Origin: Heterodera schachtii
Taxonomy: Eukaryota; Nematoda; Chromadorea; Rhabditida; Heteroderidae
Reading direction: 5' to 3'
DNA length: 64,000 bases
Assembly (NCBI GenBank): GCA_023374025.1
Contig: SIJG01000016.1
Span: forward strand, 1,158,642 to 1,222,641
Every line of letters starts with the position of its first letter. Within the stretch, counting starts at the first letter, position 1. Both the position numbers and the translations under genes were made by a program. Below are positions 19,471-30,348 of the stretch, piece by piece. Under the pieces are notes generated by a model, which ran no database searches, was not told the DNA's origin, and saw only the letters and a program-made list of their open reading frames with translations.

Positions 19471-20745
19471 ATGATAAATTATGAAATTGAAATTACTTGT
19501 GAAATACGACTTGTTGAAAAAAATTTTGTGATCGGAAGCGCATTTTATCAGCAGCAGCAGCTAAATGGTGGACAGAATGCCGATGTCAGCATTACTGTAC
19601 AACTGTACGATACTGAGACGGTGGCGGCATGTGATGGAACCATTCTAATCGACATACACAAATATGAGGACAATCATGATTATCTCAGGTGAATGTTAAA
19701 GCCCGATATTTTGACTTTCCGGATTATGTTAACAGTAAGATATATTTATTGAAATTTTCGAGGAAAGGATTCTTCCGGATTATCCTGTAAAGCCATGCTC
19801 TGAGTTCCGGAAAGACCCAAAAAAATCCTCTAGAAAATCTGGGCCTAGCCCTGGTCACAATTGAAAATAAATTATGAAAATTTTTATTTATTTTTTAAAA
19901 GTTATTTAAATTTTTAAGAAAAAAGCTACTTATATTAGTAATATTGTGTTTTTGGGTTTTCTATTTCTATTTTTCAAACGGCTTTTTTTCAATTAGGCCA
20001 TTGTCTATGTCGAAAAATATATTCCTCTTGAATAATGCATTTGAAATTGATATGCAAAGTGGCGCCATTCATACATTATTAATTCCCAATGCCAATGCCG
20101 AAGATGATCTTCATTCTTCTGACGAAGCAAGCTGGGATTCAACAACACCAACAAGAACATCAACAGCTGAATTCACAAAGTCACGCATCACCTAATGCAC
20201 TTCCACATTTAATTAGCGTTATAAACACCCTTAAAAATCATTAGGAAGCAAAAATCAAACGTAATATATTTTAAGGCCAGCCTTAACTGCCAAAAGCAAA
20301 AAGAGGAAAAAAGCTGACGAAACAGCTGATGAACGGATTGAGAAACTCAAAAGAAGACTACGTTGTGTGATTTGCATGGACAAAACTGTAAAAAAATGGT
20401 TAAACTTCAAAGAATTATAACAGGGGCTGGACCAAGGGGCGAAGTTTCGACGAAAGTTTTGAGATTTCTTGTGTTATTGGTTTTTTTAGTTTAGAGTTAC
20501 GGGTCATTCGATGAGCGTGAATTCTCAATCCCGGAACGGAGTCTAAATCCGGTCACACTCACAATATGTACAAATAATGTCTCAATTTTTTATAGCGCAA
20601 TATCTTATTTACTCCATGTAAGCATGCTTGTGTCTGTGACAGTTGTGCCGAGAAAATAATGAATTCTCCCGTTCATGCTGTTACGAAATTGTGCCCATAT
20701 TGTCGCACTGAAATCGAAGCGACAACCAAATTTTATCTGCCATAA
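19471..20745 (+). CDS. RING-HC finger protein, probable E3 ubiquitin ligase
   Basis: Four exons (19471-19688, 19997-20179, 20276-20387, 20596-20745) join in phase and encode 220 residues. The N-terminal half is a beta-rich-looking domain of unknown type. A Ser/Thr-rich acidic linker (SSDEASWDSTTPTRTSTAEF) and a lysine-rich stretch follow. The C-terminus is a complete RING-HC finger with CVIC, PCKHACVC, DSC and CPYC spaced as C-x2-C-x11-C-x-H-x3-C-x2-C-x22-C-x2-C, similar to the RNF/IAP-type fingers at protein C-termini. The RING is split by an intron. RING-HC proteins transfer ubiquitin from an E2 to substrates; the substrate is unknown. The start is the least certain part: the ATG at 19471 follows stops in its own frame, but an unseen upstream exon is possible. 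Confidence 0.75.
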
Positions 20746-20886
20746 AAACAACAGATTTTAGGGATTGATCAGCAATGGAAGTTAGATTTAACTTGGATGG
20801 AAAAGCAGTACCTCAAAATGATAGTTCATAAATTGTTTTATTTGAATGGATTCCGTCAATTGTTGAAAAAAATGCTTTTTCTTGAT

Positions 20887-20963
20887 TTAAACCCAGTGCA
20901 TATCAGCATCATCTCCGGTGCAACTCTCATTTTTCCAATTCTTTAAAAATTCTGTAGCTGGAT
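20887..20963 (-). CDS. Possible terminal exon of an unrecognised gene
   Basis: On the minus strand an acceptor (AAATTAG) at 20966-20964 is followed by 25 codons ending in TAA (20887), with sequence such as LKNWKNESCTGDDADMHWV. Upstream on the same strand, 20990-21070 encodes a lysine/arginine-rich piece (KLKRKKVGAVKGG) that is conserved in diverged form at about 24170-24230. The phases between the pieces did not match, so this is a weak call. Confidence 0.3.
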
Positions 20964-20989
20964 CTAATTTACGAAAAAACAAGGCTTCA

Positions 20990-22200
20990 ATTTTTTTTTT
21001 GTTTTTTGGTATTACTAGCCTCCTTTGACAGCTCCCACTTTCTTGCGCTTAAGCTTCCTGGTTTTATTTATTTTATTAATTCGCTTAATAAAACAAGCTG
21101 TCAGAAGATTGAAATCATTTATTCTGACGATTGTTCAATAAATGAAAAATATATAGGTGAGAAAATTACTTATCGCACGGAATTTTAAGTTTGATTAATG
21201 AATTTATTTTGAATTTTTTACCGGGATGATTCCACAATTTTGTTGCGCTCACAGTATGTATTTTTACCCGCTGGAACTTTCAGTCACGAGTGCATTTGTA
21301 CAATTCAGTACCTGGTCTGTATTCGGATTCATAGAGAAGTCGATTTGATATGCTGCATTTTGGAGTCCGTATCGTTTCGGCGCTGTCGTTTTTCAACGAT
21401 ATTTGCAAGGTAAGAAATTGACGACCATTTCATTCTTTTGACGATTCCTCAGCAGTGAACTGTGCAGAAAGTAAGACAGCAACAAAACGTTCACTCACCA
21501 CGTATGAACAGCCAGCAGAGTGACCCGTTGACGAAGATCAGTTCCTATTGAGTGACTCCTGTATGTTTTTGTGCCCGGAACGAAAATCCACAGCGGTAAT
21601 TTCTTGAAGAAAAAAACTTTCCATTCAACTTTTTTTTCAAGGATCCTAGTGTTTGGGGGCGAATCTTTCGGTCGGTGGGCTGATCGAACTAAAGAATGTC
21701 TCGGAGACGGCTGTTATTGGCAAACAAAAATGAAAATGATCGAAATTACAACATATAGGAAAATCCCATATAATTTTGGAAATTCTTTGCGTGACTGGAC
21801 AATTGAACTGTGGACAATCCGACAGTGGCAAAATGCCAATTTCAAACAAATTTGAACTAACTAATCTTTTATCTGCATTAGCACTTTTTTATTTGCCTAT
21901 TTTGTTTTTTCTTGGTATCCAGCGATTGCATTTCTTATCTTTTTGTGTATTTTACTGTCGGATTGTCCACTGTCGGATTGTCCTCATTCTCGGATTGTCC
22001 ACTGTCCGATTGTCCGGGAGCCAATTCTTTGTAACTATTTCGTGCTTATTTCCTATGAACCCGTGATTTTGTTAATTCTTTTTTATTTGTTTTTGTTATT
22101 TTACATGTTTAGAAAAAATCTTATTTTTGAAAATTTAAAAAATAATTTTCTTGCAGGTGGTGATTTTTTAAAATTATTATAATTCCGCGCTTGGCGCCGA
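20990..22200. other. Unassigned stretch with repeat blocks and GGATTGTCC words
   Basis: Contains a sequence block shared with 6985-7060 and 40440-40500, and at 21790-22020 a cluster of GACAATCCGAC/GTCGGATTGTCC words in both orientations that resembles the arrays at 49580-49740, 51180-51340 and 55215-55310. A 94-codon open frame (21571-21855, plus) has mixed composition and no splice support, so I do not call it. Confidence 0.35.
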
Positions 22201-22402
22201 AACGACCCGCTCACTTCATTTTGACTTTGGGCCATGATGCATATTTAACAAAATATCTAGTTCGATGAAAAGTTTGACTGACATTTTAAATGGTTATGTC
22301 TTGAAATAATGGGTGTTTAATTTAAATTCCATGCGAAAAGAGTGTTTTTTTGCGTTCGGATGATTTTTAAAAAATCTGATTTCTTATTTCTTTAGGGTTC
22401 TG

Positions 22403-23105
22403 TCAGCCTAAGATTCCATTTTGAGGCTGCTCTCCGTTTCTGTTTTGATGGTTCCTCCTCCTTCTTTTTGCTCTTTTCCGCTGTCCTCCTTCAAAATGTC
22501 GTTGCTCCTTCTGTACTGCTCCAGCACAGTCAAATGGTGCGACTTCAGATGACTCTTCAACGTGCTGGTCGGCTTCAACTTCTTTTGCGCCGGTCGGCGG
22601 TACGGACAGTGGCGGCAACTGATCGCATTGGCATCAAACCGGTAGAAGTAATGGTAGTCGATTCCCTGAACAATTAGGGTTTGGTCTACATCTACTACTT
22701 GTATATATTTTTGATTACCCTTTCGTTCGGCCTCACCATTTTCTGCTCGGTGCCATAAAATGATGGCAATTGGCGATTTTCAATTGGTTCGCTCCCTTTT
22801 TCCAAATGTGTCTTCAATTTCTTCTTCGATTTTTTTTGATGCTTTTTCTTGGCAGTTTTTGTACTATCTTTGTGCTAATTTTGTTTGTTTTTTGGCTCAT
22901 TAATTCATTCATTTTTTGCTCTCTTAAAATTATTATTTTTTAATAATAATTATTTTCTCCATTTTTACCTCGCTTCCTTTTCTTTCAAAATGGCATTTTG
23001 TAGTTGTGCCCAAGTGTCCAATTGTTGGTTTTTCAGCTTTTCGTGCATCAGTTTAATGCAATTGTCCTTATAAAGATTCACTAGTGGAAAGAATAACTTC
23101 TGCAT
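22403..23105 (-). pseudogene. BED-like zinc-finger repeat gene, copy D (frameshifted)
   Basis: It has the same exon order as copy C: N-terminal exon starting at 23105, finger exon ending at 22403. The finger itself is intact, but near 22700 one base is missing from the run that reads AAAG in copy C, giving stops (TAG TAG) before the finger. The upstream AT-rich flank to about 23440 also matches the arms of the inverted repeat. Confidence 0.7.
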
Positions 23106-23929
23106 TATCTAAAAAAGAATTAAATTTCACAATAAGTGATTGTAATAGTTCTGTTAGCTTAGAAAGTGGCATTGAAATTGAAAAATTAAGTGCAAAAATT
23201 TATAAATTATATTATTAAATAAATGTTTTATAATAATTCATTTTTTCAAAATAATGATTTTATTGAAAAAAATTTTTCGTTTTTCTAAAACAAATTTTTT
23301 TTAGTGCCAATAAATTGTATAAAATGATCAATAAGATAGTGGGTTTAGCCAATTTATTGATTTTTAGCCACTCATTTATTAGCTAAGCGACTAATATACA
23401 CATGAAAATTGATTTTCATTATTTTTTACATCTACTGTTTTTTATTTTTTAAGGAAAATTATTATTTTTTCTTTTTGAAAAATGATAAAAGAAAAAATCG
23501 TTTAAAAAATTATTTCCAATGCGCGGTGATCGAAGCATTCACCGGGTAATAATAGGCAATTTGATCAATAATTTTTTCGAATTTGGCCAATTTTTTCTGT
23601 TAAACTTCCTCCACATATACTCGTCACAATAAATTTATGTTTATCGGATTTCGTAATAGTCATTTTCTTACGAAAACATAGACCAAATTTCACCTGAATT
23701 AAGCTGTTTATGTTCAACGCAGTGCCTCCATATGCAATAAAATTGAAAATTTGGAATGTTTGAAAAATGCTCAAATTCGGGTTCGGGTTTCGGAATTGGT
23801 CGAACCGAATTCATGCTTAGCGCCTCAAAACACCCCTAGAAACTTGTTAAAATAATTTACAGAAAAAATATTTTAAAAAAATTTCGAGACCAATGATTTT
23901 CATGATTGCTAAAATATTGACAAAGCCGA
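23106..23929. other. AT-rich repeat flank without genes
   Basis: The part to about 23520 is homologous to the inner part of the inverted-repeat arms. The rest holds nothing I can support. Confidence 0.45.
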
Positions 23930-24330
23930 AAAAATAATTAAAAAGTGTATGTTCTTTATTACGATCAGTTTGGATTTTATTAGTTTTTTTATTGTAATTT
24001 CAGAATTAACGCCATTGGTTTTTCTTACCAAAATTTTCGCTTTTAAAATTTAAGCGAGAATTTGTTTCACAATTTTGCAACTTTCTGCTCGAAGCAAGGC
24101 TCACTCGGTTATTAGCAGCCGACATTTACGAAAAACAAGGCTCCAAATTATTTGTTTTGTGGGGCTTCCTTCCCATCTTTGACACCCCTCATTTTTCTGG
24201 GCTTAGGCCTCCTTTTCAATTGATTTATTCGCAAAACCAATTAAGCCCTCAGAAGGCTGAACCACAATCCTCTTACGAGTGTTTAAATAAAATTTTATCT
24301 AGAGTAAATGAAAAAATATAATTCTATCAA
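23930..24330. repeat. Diverged copy of 19190-19360 joined to 20950-21130
   Basis: The left part matches 19190-19360 and the right part matches 20950-21130, with the RING-gene region between them missing. So this is a partial duplicate of the RING locus with a deletion, or a repeat into which the RING gene was placed. The plus strand is open for about 90 codons here, but no start or splice evidence was found. Confidence 0.45.
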
Positions 24331-24466
24331 AGTCGAGTGAGAATTCAACTGATATATTGCATTTTGGCTTTGTGCCATATGATGCGCATTAACGAAAATT
24401 AAATTCACAGTTAGCTGAAAAATTTGACTGATATTTTTAAATGGTTATGTTTGAAATAATGGGTAT

Positions 24467-25258
24467 TTAATTTAAATTCAACGCTCTTCCTTTTTGCTCT
24501 TTTCCGCTGTCCTCCTTCAAAATGTCGTTGCTCCTTCTGTACTGCTCCAGCACAGTCAAATGGTGCGACTTCAGATGACTCTTCAACGTGCTGGTCGGCT
24601 TCAACTTCTTTTGCGCCGGTCGGCGGTACGGACAGTGGCGGCAACTGATCGAATTGGCGTCAAACCGGTAGAAGTAATGGTAGTCGATTCCCTGAACAAT
24701 TAGGGTTTGGTCTACATCTACTACTATGTATATATTATTGTTTACCCTTTCCTTATGCGGGTTTGGCCTCAATATTTTCAAATCAGTGCCATACTCAATA
24801 TTAAAATCGGTGCCAATGTCTGAATTGCGCTCTTCTAAGTGCTCACCGTTGTTGGGCTCTTCCGGCAGAAAAGTTTGGCACTTTTGGCCATCTTTTCCCA
24901 AAGGCTGAGGTGGCACTTGTCCACTTTCAATCGGTTTGCTCCCTTTTACCAAATTTGTCTTCAGTTGCTTCTTCGACTGTTTTTGTATGCTTTTTCTTGG
25001 CAGTTTTTTCACTATTTTTGGGCTGCTTTTGTTTGTTTTTTGGCTCATAAATTCGCTCATTTTTTGCTCTCTTAAAATTATTATTTTTTAATAATAATTT
25101 TATTTTCTCCATTTTTACCTCGCTTCCTTTTCTTTCAAAATGGCATTTTGCAGTTGTGCCCAAGTGTCCAATTGTTGGTTTTTCAGCTTTTCGTGCATCA
25201 GTTGGAGGCAATTATCCTTGTAAAGATTCACTAGTGGAAAAAATAATTTCAGCATCAT
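24467..25258 (-). CDS. BED-like zinc-finger protein, copy E (intact, long form)
   Basis: Exon 1 (25258-25119) and exon 2 (25070-24467) join in phase and give 247 residues. It has the same plan as copy C: N-terminal helix (NLYKDNCLQLMHEKLKNQQ), basic region, then C-x2-C-x18-H-x3-H finger near residues 180-210. It carries a 25-40 residue segment (QPLGKDGQKCQTFLPEEPNN onward) that copy C lacks and copy A partly keeps, so the longer form is probably ancestral. It diverges from the other copies at its C-terminus (GRALNLN), where the downstream flank differs. Confidence 0.65.
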
Positions 25259-25869
25259 CTAAAAAAGATTTAGGTAATTATAAAAAAAGTTTTTTTTTTC
25301 ATGTAGTTAAATTAAAAGCGCATTTTAAATTTTTATGGAAAATTTTTGTTTTTATAAATGAGATAAGAATTTTAGCCATTCTAATCACAGAAAGATTGAT
25401 TTTTCATGAGTGATTTTGTTAACTAACAATGGAAAATATTTTTTAAAATGACTTTCTATTATTTTATTGAACTGAATGATCGTTATTTTTGTGAACCTAA
25501 TGCGAAATATTGACATGAGAGCCAGTGAACTAAAACAATTAAATTGAGTGACAAAAATATTACTTTTATCATTTTATAGAAAAACCATAGAAAATTAAAT
25601 AAACAAAGAAATTCTAGGCTGAAAAGGGGGAAATTTTCAATTATTTTAATTTTTTTACTCTTTTTTTAAATTACCCAATTTTAATAATAAAAAAAATAGA
25701 AGACAATAAAATACATTAGTAAAGTTTATAAACATAAGTAGGTTTTTCATCAGTCATATAGCATAAAATATGCATAACAAAGGTAAATTATTGAAAAAGA
25801 ATTTTTTATTTTTATAAACCGATTCATCTGGGCGCAATTGGCGGAGAGGGGTAATTGAGAAATTATGGA
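25259..25869. repeat. BED-repeat flank, no gene
   Basis: Continues the repeat unit (block near 25500 shared with 1381 and 14400). It is AT-rich, with no supported gene. Confidence 0.45.
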
Positions 25870-25977
25870 TTAGCAAAAGTCGTCGGGATTACATCGGTGG
25901 GTCCCTATGTGGAATTTTTTCTTGCAATTTGCAACATGTTGGGCAAGTCCGTGTCCGTATTCGTTATGGAATTCGCA
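25870..25977 (-). pseudogene. Cys-rich exon remnant
   Basis: On the minus strand, 35 codons ending in TAA at 25870 contain four cysteines and many histidines (CEFHNEYGHGLAQHVANCKK, then GTHRCNPDDFC). The preceding sequence (26100-25985) is a hydrophobic open frame (ILVVILAILLLFS) ending at a GTAAGT. The two pieces overlap at that splice site and no ATG opens the hydrophobic part, so I read it as a broken secreted-protein gene rather than a working one. Confidence 0.25.
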
Positions 25978-26176
25978 CTTACAAGCACAACACAGAGAAA
26001 TAATTTAATTTTTTTATTGAAAATCGTTTTGATGCTAAAAAGCAGCAGAATTGCCAAAATAACAACCAAAATAAATGAAATTGTTATGCTTATACAATTT
26101 ATTAACTCAAAAATAATAAATTATAAAAATCAAAAATTCTAAAAAACATTTTCTATAATAAAATCTTTTTTAGATA

Positions 26177-26308
26177 ATGCAGAAATTATTCTTTGTGAAT
26201 CTTTATAAGGATAATTGCCTTCAACTGATGCACGAAAAGCTGAAAAAACAATTGGACACTTGGGCACAACTACAAAATGCCATTTCGAAAGAAAACGAAG
26301 CGACGTAA
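26177..26308 (+). pseudogene. BED-like repeat gene, copy F (N-terminal fragment)
   Basis: Only exon 1 is present, with the conserved NLYKDNCLQLMHEKL start and a degraded donor. The finger exon is absent; AT-rich sequence follows. The orientation is opposite to copy E, 0.9 kb away. Confidence 0.6.
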
Positions 26309-27606
26309 AAAATGAAGAAAAATTTATTATTATAAAAAAAAAATTTTTTCTTGATTTTTCATGACTTGACTCTTTTATGATTTTTTATTGGCTTTTTCTT
26401 CAATTTTTTTCTTAATAAATTTTGCCAAAAAATGACCAAATTACCCCACATTGAAATATTGCTCCAACAACATTCTCAGGCTAATGGAAAAGATAAATAA
26501 ACTGCCAATTTTACAATTAGCTAACTAAACGTCTAGAAAAGCTGTAAAATTTGGTGGTAATTCTTAGCAAACAAATGCGCCATGTCCAAAATATTAATAG
26601 TCACGACAACTGAACTTAATACAAATCCCATCAAAAATTCTTGAGGTTCAACATTTTTGTCTCAATAAAGTAAAAAAAAAAAGTCTATTTTGGCCTTATT
26701 AGGCCGAACGGAAATAAACCAATTTTTTCAAAACATTTGACATTTGGCAACAACACGAATCAGAGATTCCGTTAACCAAAAGCAGGATCTGATGTCTTAA
26801 TGCTTAGACTGCTTTTTTCGTCCTTTTTTAAATTGAAAGACAAAGGAACTGATGGGAAATTTTTTTTTTTCTTGTGTTTTTGCGATACGAAATTTTGGGT
26901 AAAAATTTTATATGTTTTTCCATTTTCATACGGCTGAACATAGAAAAAAACATATTTGAATAATTTATAGCTTTGATCAATCAATAAATTTTTTTTAAGA
27001 CGACTTGAGTCAGCCGCCGCTTGTCAAACGTTCTCAAAGTGCACGGAATTTACCCGATAATCTTTTGAAAACATCATATAATCAGTTTGGTTTAATAAGG
27101 CTAGACAATTGAGCAATGCATTACATTGAAATTTATCAGAGAATCACTGTGAAAAACAGGGTTAGGGTGTTCTAAAAAATTTTATTGTCACTTTAAATTT
27201 TTTTCGCACAAAACCAAAATTACGGGCGGAAAGAATATAAAATTAGCTACAAAACATAAAAGACCCCATATCTGTTGACTTCTTTCCATGGGGTATTATC
27301 GAAAATCGATTATCTCAAAACTACAGTATTCTAGGGGAATGATTTTTTAAGCCTACCGTACTAAATGTAAATAGTAAAAATTTCAGCTCTATTATTGGCC
27401 TAAGGGAAGTATAAGAAGTGACACAAAAAACTTTAGTTTTAAATTTGTTACGCAGCGTAAGAATTTTTTAATGCGTGAATCAGAAAAAAACATTCATAGC
27501 AAGGAAAAATAAAAATGAATGTTTTTATCGCAATATGCTCATCATCAAAATTCCGTTCAACGGACATTGGCATTTCACCAAGACAGCCAATTTCACAGCC
27601 CAATAA
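26309..27606. other. Gene-free AT-rich stretch
   Basis: 26450-26650 is the repeat flank shared with 2130-2330. Beyond that, nothing is supported. Confidence 0.45.
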
Positions 27607-28647
27607 TCAACAACAGACACAGTCCTGAAAATGGAAAATCAAAATTGAAAGGCATTTAAATTTAGTCACAAAAATGGTTTATGCGTCACTTTTCGTGCCG
27701 AACATGAAGGGCTATGTATTTACAATTTTCATCTTTTTAAGGTAATTCAAAGGCAAGATTTATATAGTTGGCCCCAAAACATAAGAAGTCAGTGATGCCG
27801 TGAATCTCAGTCTTGATTCTCGGGAATTTTCGGTCTTTACTTTGGCAATTTTAAATGCCTAATTAAAAATATATTCTCGGGAATTTTGGGTCTTTACTTT
27901 GGCAATTTTAAATGCCTAATTAAATATACATTTGAGAAAATTCTTACCTTATCCTTCGGTTCACCATAGCTTCCAGATGGGAAAACTTGGCCTCCTTGTC
28001 CGCCATGGGTGGGGAAGCCGAACGGATCAGTACCACCTGGTAAAGTCTGGCCACCCGGATAAACACCACCCGGCACTGTGGGGGGACAATCAGCATTAAA
28101 TTGCTCTCCAATTCGTTTGGTTTCATGCATTTCCTGTCTGGCTGGTGGTACCTGATATTTTTTTTTTTTTCGGTGTTTCTGGCGATGCCAATTGGTAAAT
28201 GTAAAACAAAAATTGGCACCATTTCTGTCACCGGTCGTGCCGCATTTGAGACTGGGGCCCCAAGGGTCAACATCAGTAGACCAGCAGCACTCAAAGTTCG
28301 AGCTAATGAGGGACCAGCGCCGGCAGCAGGAGTCGAATTTTTCGCGATATTTTTGGCATTTATACTTGCTTAAATTAAATTTTAATTTAATTGGCATATT
28401 TGGCACATTACTCGTGGGACTGTCATTCGGATTCATTCCATTTTCCAATTTGTCTTTTTGTTTTCGACGACGAAGCTCTTTACCAGCATCAGCAGAATTT
28501 GTTGCTTAAAAAGAATTATTTAAATATTATCTTTTAATTTTGTTTTTGATTTGCCATAAACTTACGCGTTCCATCGGCGTCGAACAGAAAGCTAATAAGC
28601 ATAACCACAAATAGCAGCAGAACAATGGTCATTTTAGAAAAGTGCAT
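27607..28647 (-). CDS. Secreted Cys-rich protein with Gly/Pro-rich tail
   Basis: Exon 1 (28647-28566) encodes a clear signal peptide (MTIVLLLFVVMLISFLFDADG). Exon 2 (28504-27948) joins in phase and encodes a basic spacer (KELRRRKQKDK), a domain with about eight cysteines (YKCQKY, DSCCRRW, FECCWS, LKCGTT, NFCFTF), a Lys/His/Arg-rich stretch and a low-complexity Gly/Pro tail (VPGGVYPGGQTLPGG). It ends at a GTAAGA donor in phase 0. Downstream, two identical 18-nt exon-like segments (27915-27898 and 27858-27841) and a last piece (27624-27607, ending Cys-Val-Cys-Cys-stop) are all phase 0; their use is inference. With a signal peptide and no membrane segment it should be extracellular, so it is an effector or cuticle-type candidate. 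No family is recognised. Confidence 0.6.
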
Positions 28648-28776
28648 TCCAAATATGTTAAAGGGGCTTATGAATTTTATAAAATAATTTAATATGAATG
28701 AATACCCCCAAAAATGGTAAATCTAAAAATAATAAATTCAGCTAAAATTAAAAATCCCCAGAAAAGTGTAAATTAT

Positions 28777-28974
28777 TTAAAAAGAATTTTTATTCCATTT
28801 TAAAAGCTGCAAAAAAGAGCTAATTACAAGAAAAGATGAAGCTAAATTGAATGCCAAAATTGGGCAATTATTGGGAGGAAAGCCGCCAAATAATTTACAA
28901 ATGAAAAAGTGAAGCACTAAATTGGCATACAATAGCAAAAAAAATTGCACTTGCACATGTTTTATTGATTTCAA
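28777..28974 (-). CDS. Possible signal-peptide exon, unrecognised
   Basis: A 65-codon frame begins with a signal-peptide-like start (KHVQVQFFLLLYANLVLHFF) and has two further hydrophobic stretches. No downstream exon could be joined. Weak call. Confidence 0.2.
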   Translation of the reverse strand: MKSIKHVQVQFFLLLYANLVLHFFICKLFGGFPPNNCPILAFNLASSFLVISSFLQLLKWNKNSF

Positions 28975-29305
28975 TCACATGATATTGTACAATGTTTAAT
29001 TTCGTTTTTCGTTTAGTTTTTTAAATCAATTAATTTATATTTTATTGCTTATTTCATCCATCAAACTTCGGAAAAGGAACATTATTTTTATGAAAATCAA
29101 GAAAATCTTAAAATATATATTTTTCCATGATTTGGAAATGTGCCAATCGGAATAAAAATTAAAATATGAAAAACGAAAAGTTAAGTTTTTTTCGGTACCG
29201 ATTGAAAATGTTGATAACGGGTTATTACAGTACCGGTCAGTACCGGTACCGGCATTAAGTGAAGATTACGGTACCTTGCTACCCTCATTTCTTTGAATTC
29301 CTAAT

Positions 29306-29812
29306 TCATATCATATTGTTTTTATAATTGAGCAAACCTTCAACATAAAGTCTAAATAAATATTCGTACAAAATACGCAAATATTTGCCATACTTTTAGC
29401 ATATTTCCCGTTCATATTCATTAAATTTCTCTCCAATTTTGGCACATTGCCAATTTTGTCGCATCAAATACAAAAGGCCGAGATGCACTTCATATTTCAA
29501 ATGTTCTTTTACTTTGCAAAAATCATTAACATTTTCATTAAACAGCTTATGGAATTTCTTAAAATTTGTCGCTTGGTCTTTCATAAATTCTGAATACAAC
29601 GCATCATCAGTCTAAGTTTGAATTTATTTAAATATTATTTTAATCAAAAAAAATATTACCCAAATGTCTGAGTTTTGGAATTTTAAATACAAAATTATCA
29701 AATGCTTTTCCTCGAATATTTCATTGGCTCTCCATGCTGAACCTTCCTTTTTGAATATTTCTCCCGCTTTTTGAAACTTATGCTTCAAAAGTTCTTCAAA
29801 TTTTCTTTAGAA
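29306..29812 (-). pseudogene. Unknown gene, tandem copy 2 with in-frame stop
   Basis: Exon pieces 29812-29660 (ending NSDIW at a GTAATA donor) and 29611-29396 join in phase 0. The second aligns with 29956-30348: VHLGLLYLMRQNWQCAKIGE here against the other copy's AHLGIVHLMRKNWQCDKIGE. At 29398-29396 a TAA replaces the glutamine codon of the other copy; beyond it the similarity continues (KYGKYLRILYEYLFRLYVEG), so the stop is secondary. The protein is helical and Lys/Tyr/Leu-rich, with no recognised domain. Confidence 0.45.
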
Positions 29813-29955
29813 TTTTTTCTTATTATTTTATGATTGACAATTTTATTTATTTGCCATTCATTCGCTGTGTCAATTGCCAATTGCAAATCATTTCATTAAT
29901 TGGAAACTTAGGTTCATTATCATAATTCAATCTCTTCTCTTTCAACAATTTTGGT

Positions 29956-30348
29956 TCAAAATAATAAAATAAAAACATTTTTAAATAAAAATAAAAATAA
30001 TTCAATTGATGAAAATAAAACTGCGAAATTCTGGCCAGACAATCCACCGCATAAATTATTGGCCTTCAATTTCAATTTGTTCATTTTTAAATATGAATTT
30101 GGGTCCATTATGGACATACCAACATACACTCTAAACAAATATTCGTATAAAATGTCCAAATATTTTCGATATTTTTGGCATTTTATCCGTTCATATTCTG
30201 AAAATTTCTCCCCAATTTTGTCACATTGCCAATTCTTTCTCATTAAATGCACAATTCCAAGGTGTGCCTCATATTCTTGCGTTGAATATTGACAAATTAG
30301 TGGTTTTTTATGGTCTTTGATAAATGCAATTAGCCTATTGTCTGCGAC
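29956..30348 (-). CDS. Unknown gene, tandem copy 1
   Basis: An open exon begins after an acceptor (ATTAATTAG) at 30348 and runs without a stop through VADNRLIAFIKDHKK, the shared core, and YLDILYEYLFRVYVGM, into a region that becomes low-complexity near 29990. The true 3' end is unresolved; a coding-looking piece at 29850-29940 (EKRLNYDNEPKFPINEM) may be the next exon. It is the intact partner of copy 2. The gene family is not recognised and may be lineage-specific. Confidence 0.4.
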   Translation of the reverse strand, partial: VADNRLIAFIKDHKKPLICQYSTQEYEAHLGIVHLMRKNWQCDKIGEKFSEYERIKCQKYRKYLDILYEYLFRVYVGMSIMDPNSYLKMNKLKLKANNLCGGLSGQNFAVLFSSIELFLFLFKNVFILLF

